From: Aspidiotus rigidus
Lineage: Eukaryota; Arthropoda; Insecta; Hemiptera; Diaspididae
Reading direction: 5' to 3'
Assembly (NCBI GenBank): GCA_035079385.1
Contig: JAVHKY010000023.1
Location: 3,472,001 to 3,536,000, forward strand
Length of the DNA stretch: 64,000 bases
The position numbers and the translations under genes are program-made. This document shows, in pieces, positions 1 to 12,024 of this stretch. The first letter of the stretch is position 1. The number at the start of each line of letters is the position of its first letter. A model generated the notes under the pieces. The model ran no database searches, was not told where the DNA came from, and saw only the letters and a list, made by a program, of their open reading frames with translations.

Positions 1-2077
1 TATGGGTGCCGTAAGGGCCGATCAGCTCTAATGGCCCTTGCTGACCTCGATTCCCAAATCTACGACGCCCATGCTCACGGAGCGAACCTCTACTGACTAC
101 TCAATATTTTTTGATATGGAGAACGCTTTCCCGAGAGTCTGGACATACCAAATATGCGTCATCCTACACCAACTTGGACTTCGAGGACCCTTCCCTCTCC
201 TACTTCAAAATTATCTTACTAATCGATCTTTTAGAGTCCGTGTAAGCGATCACTACTCCTCAACCTTCCCTCAAGAAAATGGTATCCCCCAAGGATCCCC
301 ACTTAGCGGCACCCTCTTTCTCATCGCCATCAACAACATAACAAAAATCATAAAATCTCCAATTCAAACCCTCCTATTCTCTGATGACCTAAGCATCCAT
401 TTATGTTCCACTAACACAACTCGCGCCCATCGTCTGCTACAAAAAACAATCAATAAAGTACACACTTGGCTTTCCCTCCTAGGATTCCGCATTTCTTACC
501 CCAAAACCAAACTCGTCATTTTCCAAAAACCACGCCAGAAAACTATTAAATTTCCCCCTCTCACAATAGCTAACTACCCGATCCCACAAGTCAAAACTAC
601 TAAAGTTCTTGGCCTCAATTTCCACAACCGTCACTCTTGGATCCCCCATATCAAGCTAACTAAATCAAAATGCATTCGAGCACTCAATGTCCTAAAATTC
701 CTCTCCCACCCTAAAGAAGGTTGTAACCGAAAAAACCTTCTCCACCTCTACCAGAGCTTAATCAGATCCATCCTCGATTATGGATCACCCATTTACGGTC
801 TCGCCCCTCCCTCTCATTTAAAACTACTCGACACCATCCAAAATTCTTCACTCAGAATAGCTACTGGAGCATTCCGAACCAGTTCCGCTGAAAGCCTCTG
901 TGCAGACACTGGCTTCCCCCCACTTCACTATCGACGCCTCAAACTGACAACCAACTTCCTCACAACTGTCCTACAATATCCGCAAACCCCCGTCCACCAT
1001 CGCATATTCCCCTCTCATCATAACCAAAATTCCTCGACCAATCTACGTTCCAACCTAGAACTCCAACTAGCACGCCCCTTCAAGTTCCATTGCCTTAACC
1101 ACATCGTTCCCTCAACCCCTCCTTGGCTCTTTATTCCACCCAAAATCATTCGCGACCTAAAACGCCTCCCTCGTCTTTCAACTTCTCCCGAAGAATACCA
1201 AGCACAGTTTAACAAAATCCTTAACAACTTTCACAACCCTATACTATGCTTCACCGATGGATCTAAATATCAAAACAAAACCGGCTTTGCTTACTCAATA
1301 GATCACATCACAGTTTCTCACCGACACCGCAACACCGCATCCGTCTTTACCGCTGAACTACAAGCAATCTTTAGCTGTTTAGAGCACATCCTCACCAACC
1401 TACCCTCCCGTCATCCTCTCAACCCATTTTTAGTCATTTCCGACTCCCTATCATCACTCGACGCCATATCCAACCACACTTCCTCCCACCCACTCATAAG
1501 TCGTATACACACTCTCATTAACACCTTCCATACCATCCCCATCCCATTATTCTTCATCTGGGTACCTGGTCACAAGGGTATCCCAGGAAACGAAAATGTC
1601 GACAAAGCAGCCAAACTAGCAACCCGTAACCTATCAGTCAACCGCTCTTTCCTCCCCTCACGCTCCGATCTCTCCAAACACATCAACAAATTCATCACTC
1701 AAGCATGGTTCACCCATTGGTCTGATCTCAAATCACACTCAAACAAACTAGCCCAAATTAAAAATATTCCCACCGCATGGGACTCTTCAAATCTGTCAAC
1801 ACGCAGAGAAGAAATAGTCATCACCCGACTCAGAATCGGCCACACCAGACTCACTCACACCCACCTCATCTCTCATCTTATGCCTCTCTCATGCCCTCAC
1901 TGCGAATCTGAACACCCCCTATCCGTTCAACACATCTTCTGCTGCCCCAACTTGACCCAACTCCGTAATTCCTTATCCATCCCCCACAACCATACAGAAG
2001 CACTTTCAGATCTCTTTCCCTCCATCCCTAACATATTCAACTTTTTACAACAAGCCAACTTCCTCTCACGCATATAA
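1..2077 (+). pseudogene. Non-LTR retrotransposon ORF2, reverse transcriptase plus RNase H, 5' truncated by window and frameshifted
   Basis: Seen: the reading frame at 1-93 carries a YGCRKGRSALMAL stretch typical of the start of non-LTR RT domains (F-R-K-G-R-S). It hits TGA at 94-96, and the protein continues one frame over as FFDMENAFPRVW, GIPQGSPLSG and the catalytic FSDD (about 378-389; usually YADD). An RNase H domain follows at about 1240-1620 (FTDGS, TAELQAI, VISDSLSS, WVPGHKG) and then a Cys/His knuckle near 1893-1944 (CPHC...HIFCC). Known: RT plus RNase H plus a terminal Cys/His motif is the layout of I/R1/LOA-type elements. Inferred: a degenerate copy, since RT is split by a one-base frameshift around 85-100. 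The first ATG-like start of the long frame is not a true start; upstream endonuclease would lie outside the window. Clade assignment is uncertain. Confidence 0.9.
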
Positions 2078-2165
2078 TCACACAATCTAGCCGAGCTCAT
2101 AGCCCTGAAGGCAGGCTGCTAGTAGCTCGTTAATTAAAATAAAAAAAAAATAAATAAATAAATAA
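1..2165 (+). mobile_element. 3' part of an I/R1-like LINE with 3' UTR and TAAA-rich tail
   Basis: The ORF stops at 2077. About 60 bases of 3' UTR follow (GCTAGTAGCTCGTTAA near 2118) and then an A-rich, TAAA-repeating tail to about 2165, which is the expected 3' end of a target-primed retrotransposon. The left end is outside the window, so the target-site duplication cannot be tested here. Confidence 0.8.
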
Positions 2166-2590
2166 AATTAATACAAATGATTAATTCTAATAAATAAATC
2201 TTTTAATTGGTTGGAATAATTTATTGTTAAAATTGTAATAATAAAAATAAATTTTGTTTAATGACAATTTGGAATGTTTTGTACTTAATTTAAGTTTCAA
2301 TACTGATGGTATCACTCCACTCTCGTCTTTCGATCTCACCACATTCCTTGATTTCATTCATCGGCACTATAATTTTACTACACTTTTCATTCGTTGACGC
2401 GATATTAACACCAAATAACGGAGAAGTTTCCTCATCTTTTTTTCCATTAAGAATTTTATCCAATGTTTTTTCAAACGTATGAATGAAATCCACGTTGAGC
2501 TTATAGCAAAGTTTCCCAAATTACTGCCTTCTTTCAAATATTCCATCTCCGCATTCTTGACTAATTGTTCCAATTGTTACTGCGTCAAAA
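2166..2590. other. AT-rich DNA without a recognised gene
   Basis: Two short overlapping antisense open frames (67 and 68 codons, 2290-2573) show no recognisable domain and no splice-supported extension. Nothing else is seen. Confidence 0.5.
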
Positions 2591-4510
2591 AGTGTCCCTC
2601 TTATCATATACAGCTCGAGAGTCGAAATTTTACCAAGTCCCCCTCCATCATAATGTAGCTCGAGAGTCAACATTATTCCAGGTCCCTTCCTATCATCTGT
2701 AGCTCCAGAGACGAAATTTTTCTTGAGAATTTTTTAGCGGGGAACCCGCTATCCCTTTTGTTGGGGGGTACTTCCAAGAAATTTTCGTCCGCGACCGCGA
2801 GCGAGGCTGATGACGTCACGGAGAGGGGAGGGGGACTTGGAAAAATTTCGACCCTTTAGCCATATATGATAGGAAGGGGACTTGGAAAAACGACGGCTTC
2901 CTTAACGAAGTAAAACGAGGAACGCGGGGGAACGCTGCTTTATGAGTCAAATGGGATTCGGTATTGAAAATTCAATGAAGCCTAGACCTAGATAAAGCTA
3001 GTATAAAGAAGGCCTAGACGTAAAAAATAAGCCTAGTATAATGTAGTTTGAAAGTCCAAGTTTTTCTCAATCTCGAGCTATTTATGATAGGAGAAAGACT
3101 TGGGAAAATTTGTCCCCTATCATATATAGCTCGAGAGTCAAGTCCCTCTTCTATCATATATAGCTTCAGATTCGAAATTTTTACCAGGGAACCTGTTTTA
3201 TGGGGGGCTATTTGAGAAATCTGGCGTCCGCCGTGCGCCGTCCAGCGAAAAACTTAGAAAAATATCGACCCTCGAGCCATATATGATAGGAGCGCTGGAC
3301 GGCGCACGGCGCACGCCAGATTTCTCAAATAGCCCCCCATAAAACAGGTTCCCTGTTAAAATTTCGACTCTCGAGCCGTATATGATAGGAGGGGGCTTGG
3401 AAAAATTTCGACTCTAGAGCCATATATGATAGGAGCGGGACTTAGAAAAATTCGACTCTCGAGAAATGTATGATAGGAGGGGGACTTGGAAAAATTTCGA
3501 TTCTCCTGCTGAAAGGGAGCTATGATATATAGCAGGAGATTCGAGAAAAATTTAGACTCTCAAACTATATTATACTAGGCTTATAGTAGGTGTAGGCGTT
3601 CTTTATACTAGCTTTATCTAGGTCTAGGCTTCCTTGAATTTTCAATACCAAATTCCATTTGACTCATAAAGCAGGTTCCCTGCGTTCCTCGTCTAACTTC
3701 GTTAAGGAAGCCGTCGTTTTTTCCAAGTCCCCCTCGTATCATATATAACTCCAGAATCGAAATTTTTTCCAAGTCCCTCTCCAATCATATATGGCTCGAG
3801 AGTCGAAATTTTAACAGGGAACCTGTTTTATAAATGGCTTTTTGAGAAATTTCACGTGCGTCGTCCGCCGTGCGCCGTCCAGCAAAAAACTTGGAAAAAT
3901 TTCGACTCTCGAGCCATATATGATAGGAGGGGGCCTTGGAAAAATTTCGATTCTCGAGCTATATATGATAGGAGGGGGACTCGGAAAAATTCCGATTCTC
4001 GAGCTACATATGATAGGAGGGGGACTTAGAAAAAATTTCGACTCTCGAGCCATATTAGATAGAGGGGGGACTTGGAAAGATTTCGACTATCGCGCTATAT
4101 ATGAGAGGAGGGGGAGTTAGAAAAATTTCGATTCTCGAGCTATCATATATAGCTCGAGGTTCGAGAAAATTTAGTCTTAAACTATATTATACTCGGCCTA
4201 TAGTAGGTCTAGGCCTTCTTTATACTAGCTTTATCTAGGTCTAGGTTTCCTTGAATTTTCAACACCAAATCCCATTTGACTCATAAAACAGGTTCCCTTC
4301 GTCCCTCGTTTAACTTCGTTAAGGAAGCCGTCGTTTTTCTAAGTTTTTTGGCGGACGGCGCACGGCAAATTTCTCAAAAAGCCCCCATAAAACAGGTTCC
4401 CTGTTGAAATTTCGACCCTCCAGCCATATATGATAGGAGGGGGACTCGAAAATTCCTGCCTCCGAGATATATATGATAAGAAGGGGACTTAAAAGTTTAA
4501 AAAATTTTCT
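2590..4510. repeat. Composite repeat block: degenerate 45-bp satellite monomers plus two recurring modules in both orientations
   Basis: Monomers of the type CTATCATATATAGCTCGAG / AGTCGAAATTTTTCCAAGTC recur singly or in short runs on both strands. Between them are copies of module H (dyad AACAGGGAACCTGTTTTATG, then GGGGGCTATTTGAGAAATC and a GC-rich arm GCGCCGTCCAGCG): + at about 3184-3250, - at 3292-3358, + at 3812-3886, - at 4343-4405. There are also copies of module T (TTCCTTAACGAAG, GGAACGCAGGGAAC, then CCTAGACCTAGATAAAGC): + at about 2890-3060, - at 3548-3722, - at 4180-4340. The same modules reappear at 12.2-12.75 kb and 60.8-63.3 kb. Short open frames here are repeat readthrough and not genes. 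Confidence 0.85.
3184..3358. repeat. Long GC-rich inverted repeat made of two facing H modules
   Basis: The arm at 3184-3247 (GGGAACCTGTTTTATG through CCGTCCAGCG) is the near-exact reverse complement of 3292-3356. About 45 bases between them hold one satellite monomer (ATCGACCCTCGAGCCATATA). Transcripts would fold into a stem of more than 60 bp. Confidence 0.85.
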
Positions 4511-4584
4511 GGCATAGCCAAATAAATGAAAATCATGTTCCATGTCTTTTATATTTTATCAACCATCTTGAAATATTTCAGTCT

Positions 4585-4850
4585 AGGCTTCTACTAGGTC
4601 AAGTGTTCGTGAGATATTGTTCGTTTACCCCTTTACTTATCTTGGCGTCGTATAAGTCTTCTATGAGAAATACGAGGTAGCGCAAACTCGCTCCGCTCGT
4701 TCGCCCCCTGTCTCGCTGTTGTATTGGAATTCTATGTGACAATTCAAGTCTAAGGGACTTGGAAAAATTTCGACTATCCAGCCTTCATTTATTTAATTAT
4801 TTAATTATTTAATTATTTAATATTATTTATTTATTGATTTATTTATTTCT

Positions 4851-4921
<71 letters not shown>

Positions 4922-5290
4922 TTATTAATTCTTGTACTAGGTCAAGTGTTCATGAGATATTATTCGTTTACCCCTTTACCTATCTTGGCGTCGTATAAGT
5001 CTTGTATGAGAAATATTTTGAGGTAATTGTGGGTGTTCTATATTTTGAGGTATCAACTTTCGTGGGGCGAACGAGCGATCTCGCTGTTGTATTGGAATGG
5101 TATGAGAAAATTCAAGTCTTCAATGAGAAATATGAGGTAGCGCGAACTCGCTCCGCTCGTTCGCCCCCTGTCTCGCTATTGTATTGGAATGGTATGAGAC
5201 AATTCAAGTCTAGGAGACTTGGAAAAAATTTCGACTATCCAGCCTTTATTTATTTAATTATTTTATTATTTTATTATTTAAGTATTTAAT

Positions 5291-5334
<44 letters not shown>

Positions 5335-5773
5335 TCTATTTATTTATTTATTTGTCTATTTATTTATTTATTTATTTATTTATTTATTCATTTATTTATT
5401 AATATTATTAATTCTTCTACTAGGTCGAGTGATCGTGAGATATTATTCGTTTACCCCTCTACCTATCTTGGCGTCGTATAAGTCTTGTATGAGAAATATT
5501 TTGAGGTGATAGTGGGTGTTCTATATTTTGAGGTATCAACTTTCGTGGGGCGAACGAGCGATCTCGCTGTTGCATTGGAATGGTATGAGAAAATTCAAGT
5601 CTTCAATGAGAAATATGAGGTAGCGCGAACTCGCTCCGCTCGTTCGCTCCCTGTCTCGCTATTGTATTGGAATGGTATGAGACAATTCAAGTCTAGGAGA
5701 CTTGGAAAAAATTTCGACTATCCAGCCTTTATTTATTTAATTATTTTATTATTTTATTATTTAAGTATTTAAT

Positions 5774-5805
<32 letters not shown>

Positions 5806-5880
5806 TTTTATTATTTAATTATTTAATATTATTTATTTATTTATTTATTTATCTATTTATTTATTTATTTATTTGTCTAT

Positions 5881-5923
<43 letters not shown>

Positions 5924-6150
5924 TTCATTTATTTATTAATATTATTAATTCTTCTACTAGGTCAAGTGATCGTGAGATATTATTCGTTTACCCCTTTACC
6001 TATCTTGGCGTCGTATAAGTCTTCTATGAGAAATATGAGGTAGCGCGAACTCGCTTCGCTCGTTCGCCCCCTATGTCGCTGTTGTATGAGAATGGTATGA
6101 GACAATTCAAGTCTAGGGGACTTGGAAAAATTTCGACTATCCAGCCATAT
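4585..6150. repeat. Tandem duplication (483-bp unit) with TTTA microsatellites
   Basis: A block containing CTACTAGGTCAAGTG, TCTTGGCGTCGTATAAG and CGCTCCGCTCGTTCG occurs at about 4590, 4932, 5415 and 5955. The two central copies (about 4932-5414 and 5415-5960) are nearly identical with a 483-base offset, and each carries the same 95-codon open frame (5002-5289 and 5485-5772). (TTTA)n tracts of 100-200 bases sit between copies at 4785-4925, 5290-5400 and 5775-5935. The open frames reflect recent duplication with a unit divisible by three, not evidence of coding. Confidence 0.85.
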
Positions 6151-6175
6151 ATGATGGGAAGAGGGACTTAGAAAA

Positions 6176-6665
6176 ATTTCTATTTATTAATTATATTAAT
6201 TATTTAATTATTTAATTATTTAATTATTTAATTATTCAATTATTCAATTATTTAATTATCTAATTATTTAATTATTTAATTATTATTGAATTAATTATTT
6301 ATTATTATTACGCGGGGTGTACTCGCGAATTTCTGAATCACCCAAGGGGTAGAGATTTTCCAATTATTAATTATATTAATTATTTAATCATTTAATTATT
6401 TAATTATATTAATTATTTAATTATTTATTTATTTAATTAATTATTTAATTATTAATTAATTAATTAATTAATTATTATTACGCGGAGTGTACTCGCGAAT
6501 TTCTGAATCACCCAAGGGGTAGAGATTTTCTAATTATTAATTATATTTATTATTTAATCATTTATTTATTTAATTATTTAATTATTAATTAATTAATTAT
6601 TTATTATTATTACGCGGGGTGTACTCGCGAATTTCTGAATCACCCACGGGGTAGAGATTTCTCTT
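6176..6665. repeat. TTAA/ATTT-rich microsatellite with three copies of a GC-richer 60-base segment
   Basis: ATTAT/TTAATT tracts alternate with three near-identical segments (ACGCGGGGTGTACTCGCG ... CACCCAAGGGGTAGAG) starting at about 6310, 6480 and 6612. A shortened variant follows at 6668-6690. Internal tandem duplication is the simplest reading. Confidence 0.75.
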
Positions 6666-6775
6666 GACGGGGGGTGTACTCTCGAGTTTCAAAATCGGGG
6701 TCCGGCGAGAGAAAAGACATGGAACATGTCAAAAATTCCTGCCTCCGAGCTATACATGATGGGAGGGGGACTTGG

Positions 6776-7036
6776 AATGACGACGGCTTCCTTGAAATTG
6801 CAGCGCGTTCAAGTAGTCACGTCATGATTTTCAGGACTTGGAAAAACTTCAGGCTCTAGGGGATCCGGGACAGCGAGTTCCCCGCTGCCATTGCAGTCGT
6901 GCAATGGCATCTAATTTTTTCAAGTCCCCCTCCTATCATATAAAGCCTAGAACCTGAAGTTTTTCTGAGTCCCGAAAATGATGACGTGACAACTTGAACG
7001 CGCTGCAATTTCAAGGAAGCCGTCATTTTTCTATAT
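6776..7036. repeat. Imperfect inverted repeat (arms about 85 bp)
   Basis: Left arm 6776-6860 (ATGACGACGGCTTCCTTGAA ... AACTTCAGGCTCTAG) pairs with right arm 6948-7036 (CCTAGAACCTGAAGTTTTTC ... AAGGAAGCCGTCAT). In the centre is a small perfect hairpin, TGCCATTGCA-GTCG-TGCAATGGCA, at about 6884-6907, beside the dyad AGTTCCCCGCTG. Confidence 0.75.
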
Positions 7037-8390
7037 CCGCCTCCTGTCATATAAAGTTCAGCAATGGAAATTTTAACAGGGAACCTGTTTCATGTTTTTT
7101 TTTTGAGAAGTTAACCGTGCGCTGCGCCATACGCTGTAGCCATATATGATAAGAGGGGGGCGGACTTGGAAACCTTTCGACCCACTAGCCATATATTTTT
7201 TCCAAGTCCTCTCCTATCATGTATATCTCGTGAGTCACAATTTTTCTAAGTCCCCCTCCTATCATACATAGCTCGGAGGTCAGAATTTTTTAAAGTCTCC
7301 TTCCTAACATGTATGTCGAAATTTTTCTAAGTCCCCCTCCCATCTCGCTCGCGGACGAAAATTTCCTGAAAGTACACCCGATAAAAGGGATAGCGGGTTC
7401 CCCGCTAAAGACTGAAATTCCGAAATTGTTTCGGCCCCCTCTTGAGTTTAATGGCTTCGTGAGCGGAAAAATTTAAACCTACTTGGTAGAAAATTTTATA
7501 AGGAACACTTTTTGTGTCTTGTAATTTTTTCATAGGCGGCTTATTTTCCAAGATAATCGCAAAAACTAAAATTTGAGAGATTTTCCAGCCCCCTCTATGG
7601 TTTACCAGGGGGCTGGGGGCGGTGAACTTTCAGGGTATGTTTAGAGCATCTTGACGAATATATTTCAGCAATGAAACCTTTGTCTCCAATTTTTTGCGAG
7701 TAGTTCTCTTTTTTCATATAATTTTCCTACTATACCTATAGGCCTAGCTCGAGAGTCGAAATTTTTGCATGTCCCCAACCCCTTCCATCATGTATAGCTC
7801 GAGAGAGGACACCCTCAACAAAAGAGATATGTATTTTGTAAACTCCTATCATCTATAGCTGGAGAGTCGACATTTTTCTAAGTCACCCTCCTATCATATG
7901 TAGCTCGAAGAGAGGAAATTTTTGTAAGTTCCCCTCCTGTCATATACATAGCTCGAGAGAAGAAATTTCTCCAAGTCCCCCTCCTGTTATATAAAGCTTG
8001 GGGGCTAAAATTCCTCCCCACCATCATATATATCTCAAAAGCTGAAACTTTCTCAAATCCCTTACCTATCATTGGAGACTTAAAGGGGCTGAAATTTTTC
8101 TAAGTGTCGAAAATAATGATGTCACAATTTGAATGCGCTCGCGCTCGTTTTCTATAAATACCCCCTCAACAAAAGAGATAATGGGTTCCCCGCTAAAAAT
8201 GTTTGAAGGAATGAACATCAGGCAAAGGTACAAGCGATACCTTTCATCCTCTGTTCCTCTCTCAATATTCTTCTTCGAATTCAATTCTGAAGTAAAAATG
8301 CAAAATTATAAGATTTATTTTACAGAACGGAATTTAATTGTCCAATGATACCGGTAGAATACTTGATCTCAACCAGCTTCTGTTTTTTAT
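7037..8390. repeat. Degenerate satellite and module remnants, no gene
   Basis: Diverged 45-bp monomers (CTATCATATATAGCTCG-like) occur singly with shifting spacers. One decayed H module lies near 7070-7130, and the dyad GCGGGTTCCCCGCT occurs near 7390 and 8185. Small open frames of 60-71 codons on either strand coincide with these repeats and have no recognisable domain. Confidence 0.6.
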
Positions 8391-8393
8391 GAA

Positions 8394-9353
8394 TTGAAGA
8401 GGGCATCGAGGAAAAGGGCGAATATTCAAAAGAAACTTTCGGGAGACTTTGACCTTTTGTGCACCGTTTCTCTTGGATATCTCCCTTCTTCCCATGTACC
8501 CTTCAATTGTGACCTTTCTTCCTCGAACCGCAGGTGTTACTTAACCATACTTACTATTGACACAGGTTCGTTGATGACGTTCTATGCACGTGGACTTGTC
8601 CTCCAAATCTCCTTGGTGAGTTTCTGAGGTATCTCAATTCCTGTTACCCTTCCATAAAATTTACCTTATCTTGGAAATAGGGGGATCTTCCATTAAGTTT
8701 TTGGATTTAGCGATCTCTATAATAGACGGTATCCACAAGTTTGGAATTTACAGGAAAGATACTACGACCGATGTTTTAGTCCACGGAGGTTCGTTCTGTC
8801 CTGTTGCTCATAAGATTTTGCTTTTAATAGCCTAATTCACAGACTGACTCGTATTCCCTTGAGTCAGGCTACCTTCAAAAAAGAATTATTGACAATAAAA
8901 CACCTGGGCAGAGTGAGTGAGGTCAATGTTGACGTTGACGTGATGGTTCGTAGGAAACTTACTAGCAGAATTCGTGATTCCACCACCTCCCTCCTGGACA
9001 CGATCCTTGATCGTCATATGCGTTGGATCAGGTTCGGCTGTTATATTGGTGAGACCGGCCGCCAGATGAAGGTGAGAGTAGCTGAACCCTCGAAGTCTTG
9101 GAATAAGGGACACTTGGGGTACTTAGCTTTTGCTGATTATTTAATCAACAGCGGCTACAGTTTCCGAGGGGGATTGTTAAGGCTCCTCCATAAGGAGAAT
9201 TCCTACCGCGAACGTATTGCCCTCGAACACGTAGAGATAATTCGTCACCTCAACACTGATGGTATAACTGTACTAAACCCGTACATTCTGGAAGATGGCT
9301 TGATCGAACTTGTTCATGATTCACGCCGCGATTTCTCGTTTGTCCAATTTTAA
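8394..9353 (+). pseudogene. Penelope-like retroelement, RT 3' end and GIY-YIG endonuclease domain, frameshifted
   Basis: Seen: at 8567 one frame reads FVDDVLCTWTC and NLLGEFLRYLNSCYPSIKF, then breaks near 8680. A second frame reads SIKFLDLAI, HKFGIYRKDTTTD and HGGSFCPVAHKI, then breaks near 8825. A third frame reads AFNSLIHRLTRIPLSQATF and runs open to 9353, with YIGETGRQMKVRV and FADYLINSGYSF. Known: a [YF]VDD reverse transcriptase followed by a C-terminal GIY-YIG endonuclease with YIGETGR identifies EN+ Penelope-like elements. Inferred: 5'-truncated and at least twice frameshifted, so not functional. The long frame from 8859 is only the tail of this protein and its first Met is not a genuine start. 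Confidence 0.85.
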
Positions 9354-9395
9354 TATCCTGTTTCTCTCCTCCGTCTTGTCAGTTGCTTTCACTTC

Positions 9396-9433
9396 TGTCC
9401 CGAAGATGGTTTAGTAACCGAAAGCGCTCGACG
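9396..9433 (+). ncRNA. Degenerate hammerhead ribozyme in the 3' region of the Penelope-like element
   Basis: Read as RNA: short stem I TGTC (9396-9399) with GACG (9430-9433); core CCGAAGA (9400-9406) where CUGANGA is required; stem II GGTT-TAGT-AACC (9408-9419) after one extra T; GAAA (9420-9423); mini stem III GCGC; cleavage dinucleotide TC (9428-9429). Penelope-like elements are known to carry hammerheads. The U-to-C change at core position 2 should abolish cleavage, fitting the decayed state of the element. Confidence 0.55.
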
Positions 9434-9439
9434 TTCAAT

Positions 9440-11085
9440 TTTTCTGCGTTTTTTGCATTTTTTACTCGCCCTTTTGAGTATTCTCTCTTTTTCTCTATTA
9501 GCATTTCTTATTCATCCTTCCTGAATTTATGCATAAACTGAGAACTTTTCTTTCAAGCACATGAAATGAATTTGAGTGATTTGTCGGGGCAGGGACGACT
9601 TTCATCCATATTTAGATGAAAGATATTCATTTTTTACGAGCCAAAACCCCATATGGAGGGTCGTTTTCTCTCGGTAATGTTCATACGGCGATTGTTACGA
9701 CATGAATTGACTGCTTGACAAGTGATATCGAAGTACGTACTTTCGTGCATCAGACCTTAGATAAGAAAGGTCATCATAATAATATCGTACGTAGACAATA
9801 CATGATAACTTTGGAAATTTCAAGTTGACTCAAAAAATAATAGATTGAAAAATTTTTGGATACGTACCGTCCTTATAGGAGCTCTATCAAGTCATAAATT
9901 TGGAACAGCAGAACCCTCTACAATGTTGCTTTTGAAACTTTACTTAGGTATCGGGTGTGCGTTTCTTTCTCATCTTTTGTACGACTAAGAAAAAATTCAG
10001 TGTGTCAACTATGTATGATTAATATGCTGATTTTTTAATGACTGTTGTAGGTAGTACATATGTGTGTACACATTAACGTATTATGACATCTCGGTCCGAA
10101 GTTGCGATAGTTCTTACTCAAGTTTAAAGATGACTGGTTTTACATCTATTGTAAATGAAACGTTATACTCGCATGCCGAAGCGGCAGGAATCTACCGTAA
10201 GAGTTGGTAAATTGTGAATCTGTCACTGCACTGTTGAGACTGTACACTCGAGTCGTCTGAAGTATCTTTACTATTCTGTAAAGAATACAACGAGTAGTCA
10301 CCTTCTCAACTTACATATCAGAGCAAGACCGTATCTTCATTCAGCGAGCGACGAGGTTTTCATTCCGTATTCAATCTACGATCATTTTCTTCAGTTTTTT
10401 TTTTTGTTCTTCTTTTTCAAACGTAGTGATAAACTCTCGACATCATAATCATTCAATTATTAAATTTAAGATCGTTGGATAAACACTATTGTATAACATA
10501 ATGTAAATGTAGGTGTTTCGGTTCGCTCTTTTGATTGACTACTTATTATGGGATAATGTTTCAAGGTAACATCCAAATTAAAAGAAAGAATATTATCGCA
10601 GATGGACGAGTGAAGAGCTGCCCAAAATAAAGCGTATGAATTGGGTCATACCGATAAATTTCTCATAGAAATTGTTTGTCCGATTAGGAAAATCGTTGTA
10701 ATCGTAATAATGAGGTTACGATCATCTGCAATACGCTTAAAACCTCGAGTCATTTTGAAGAATGAATATTTTTAGTCGAATTTTATTAACCATTTGTTGC
10801 GAAGAGAGCTGAGTAGTATGTGTCACGGACGTGGTTGAGAGCGGAGGGATGATTTTTTGAAAATAATTCAACGCTAAACTTTCGAGATTAAAATTCAATA
10901 GTGGGTGAGAGTTTGATGATGGACTTCATCTGGAAAGAAATAATGACATTGAAGACGACGCTATGAATTGAATTGCAGGGAGTGCTGAGGCTATCACCAA
11001 AAGATCCATCTTTAAGGCTTGGATAGATATCGTGTTGTCTGAAATAATCTGTGTGGCGTCAGACACGTTTGAATCTAATTGTTTC
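9440..11085. other. Gene-poor stretch
   Basis: No open frame above 60 codons with recognisable content, no convincing exon pair and no clear repeat beyond short AT runs. I see nothing I can name. Confidence 0.5.
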
Positions 11086-12024
11086 ATGAGAGGATAACTA
11101 TGTGGAGAAAAGGCTCTAGCCGGGTAAGGGGGGAAAATAGCCTTGGTCGAAAAATGTTTCAAATGTCCGTCAAAATGTTGTCCCCAATGAGAAAACTCGA
11201 AACCCAAAGAATTGGACCCATCCGCTCACCCACATGGGCTGCAGAGTCATTTTTAGGCATAAAATCTAAATGGCTGTATCTCAGGCAATAATGATCGCAC
11301 AGTAATGTAACTTGAGGAAATTTTAGTACATGTAAACGTTCAACCATGGTATTTATTTCAAAAAGAATCATTCATATTTTCCCTAGTTTCTAGCACTGTG
11401 ATTTTTCCATGAATAACGGGGTGAACTATGACTGCTACCGCAATAGACCGCGAGAAATCAAGTCAATATTCGTGCTGAAAAATACGCACTTCTCCGTGGG
11501 ATGAAATGGGAGTGTAGTTTCAGTATTTTGTTTATCGATTTGGTCAATTCTTAAGTAAACACATCCGCCTAGTTCAAAAAACATAGTCAAAAAATTCTCC
11601 AGCCGCTTGAACTTTCTGGAAATGACAAATAATCGAGAAAATCCACTTTTTCAACCTGAAGGACCGTGATTTTTGGTATTTTATTTATCAATTAGTTCAA
11701 ATCTTTTGTAAACAAATCCGCCTAGTTCGAAAAAAATAGTCAAAAAATTCTCCAGCCGCTTGAACGTTTTGGAAATGACAAATAATCGAGAAAATCCAAC
11801 TTTTCAACTTGGAAAACCGTGATTTTTCGTATTCTGTTTATCAATAAGCTCAACTCTTATGTAAATACATCTGCCGAGTTGAGAAAAAAAAATCAAAAAA
11901 TCAGAAGCCATTGCAGACGTTGCAATGGCAGCGGGGAACCCGCAATTCCTTAACTCGACCTCTCAGGTGGTGTGGAACTGAGTTGATAATCTTGCCATAT
12001 CATTCAAATCGAAATTATCATTCT

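Noticed and set aside
5002..5772. Two identical 95-codon proteins
   Set aside because: Products of the 483-bp tandem duplication, ending in microsatellite; no domain.
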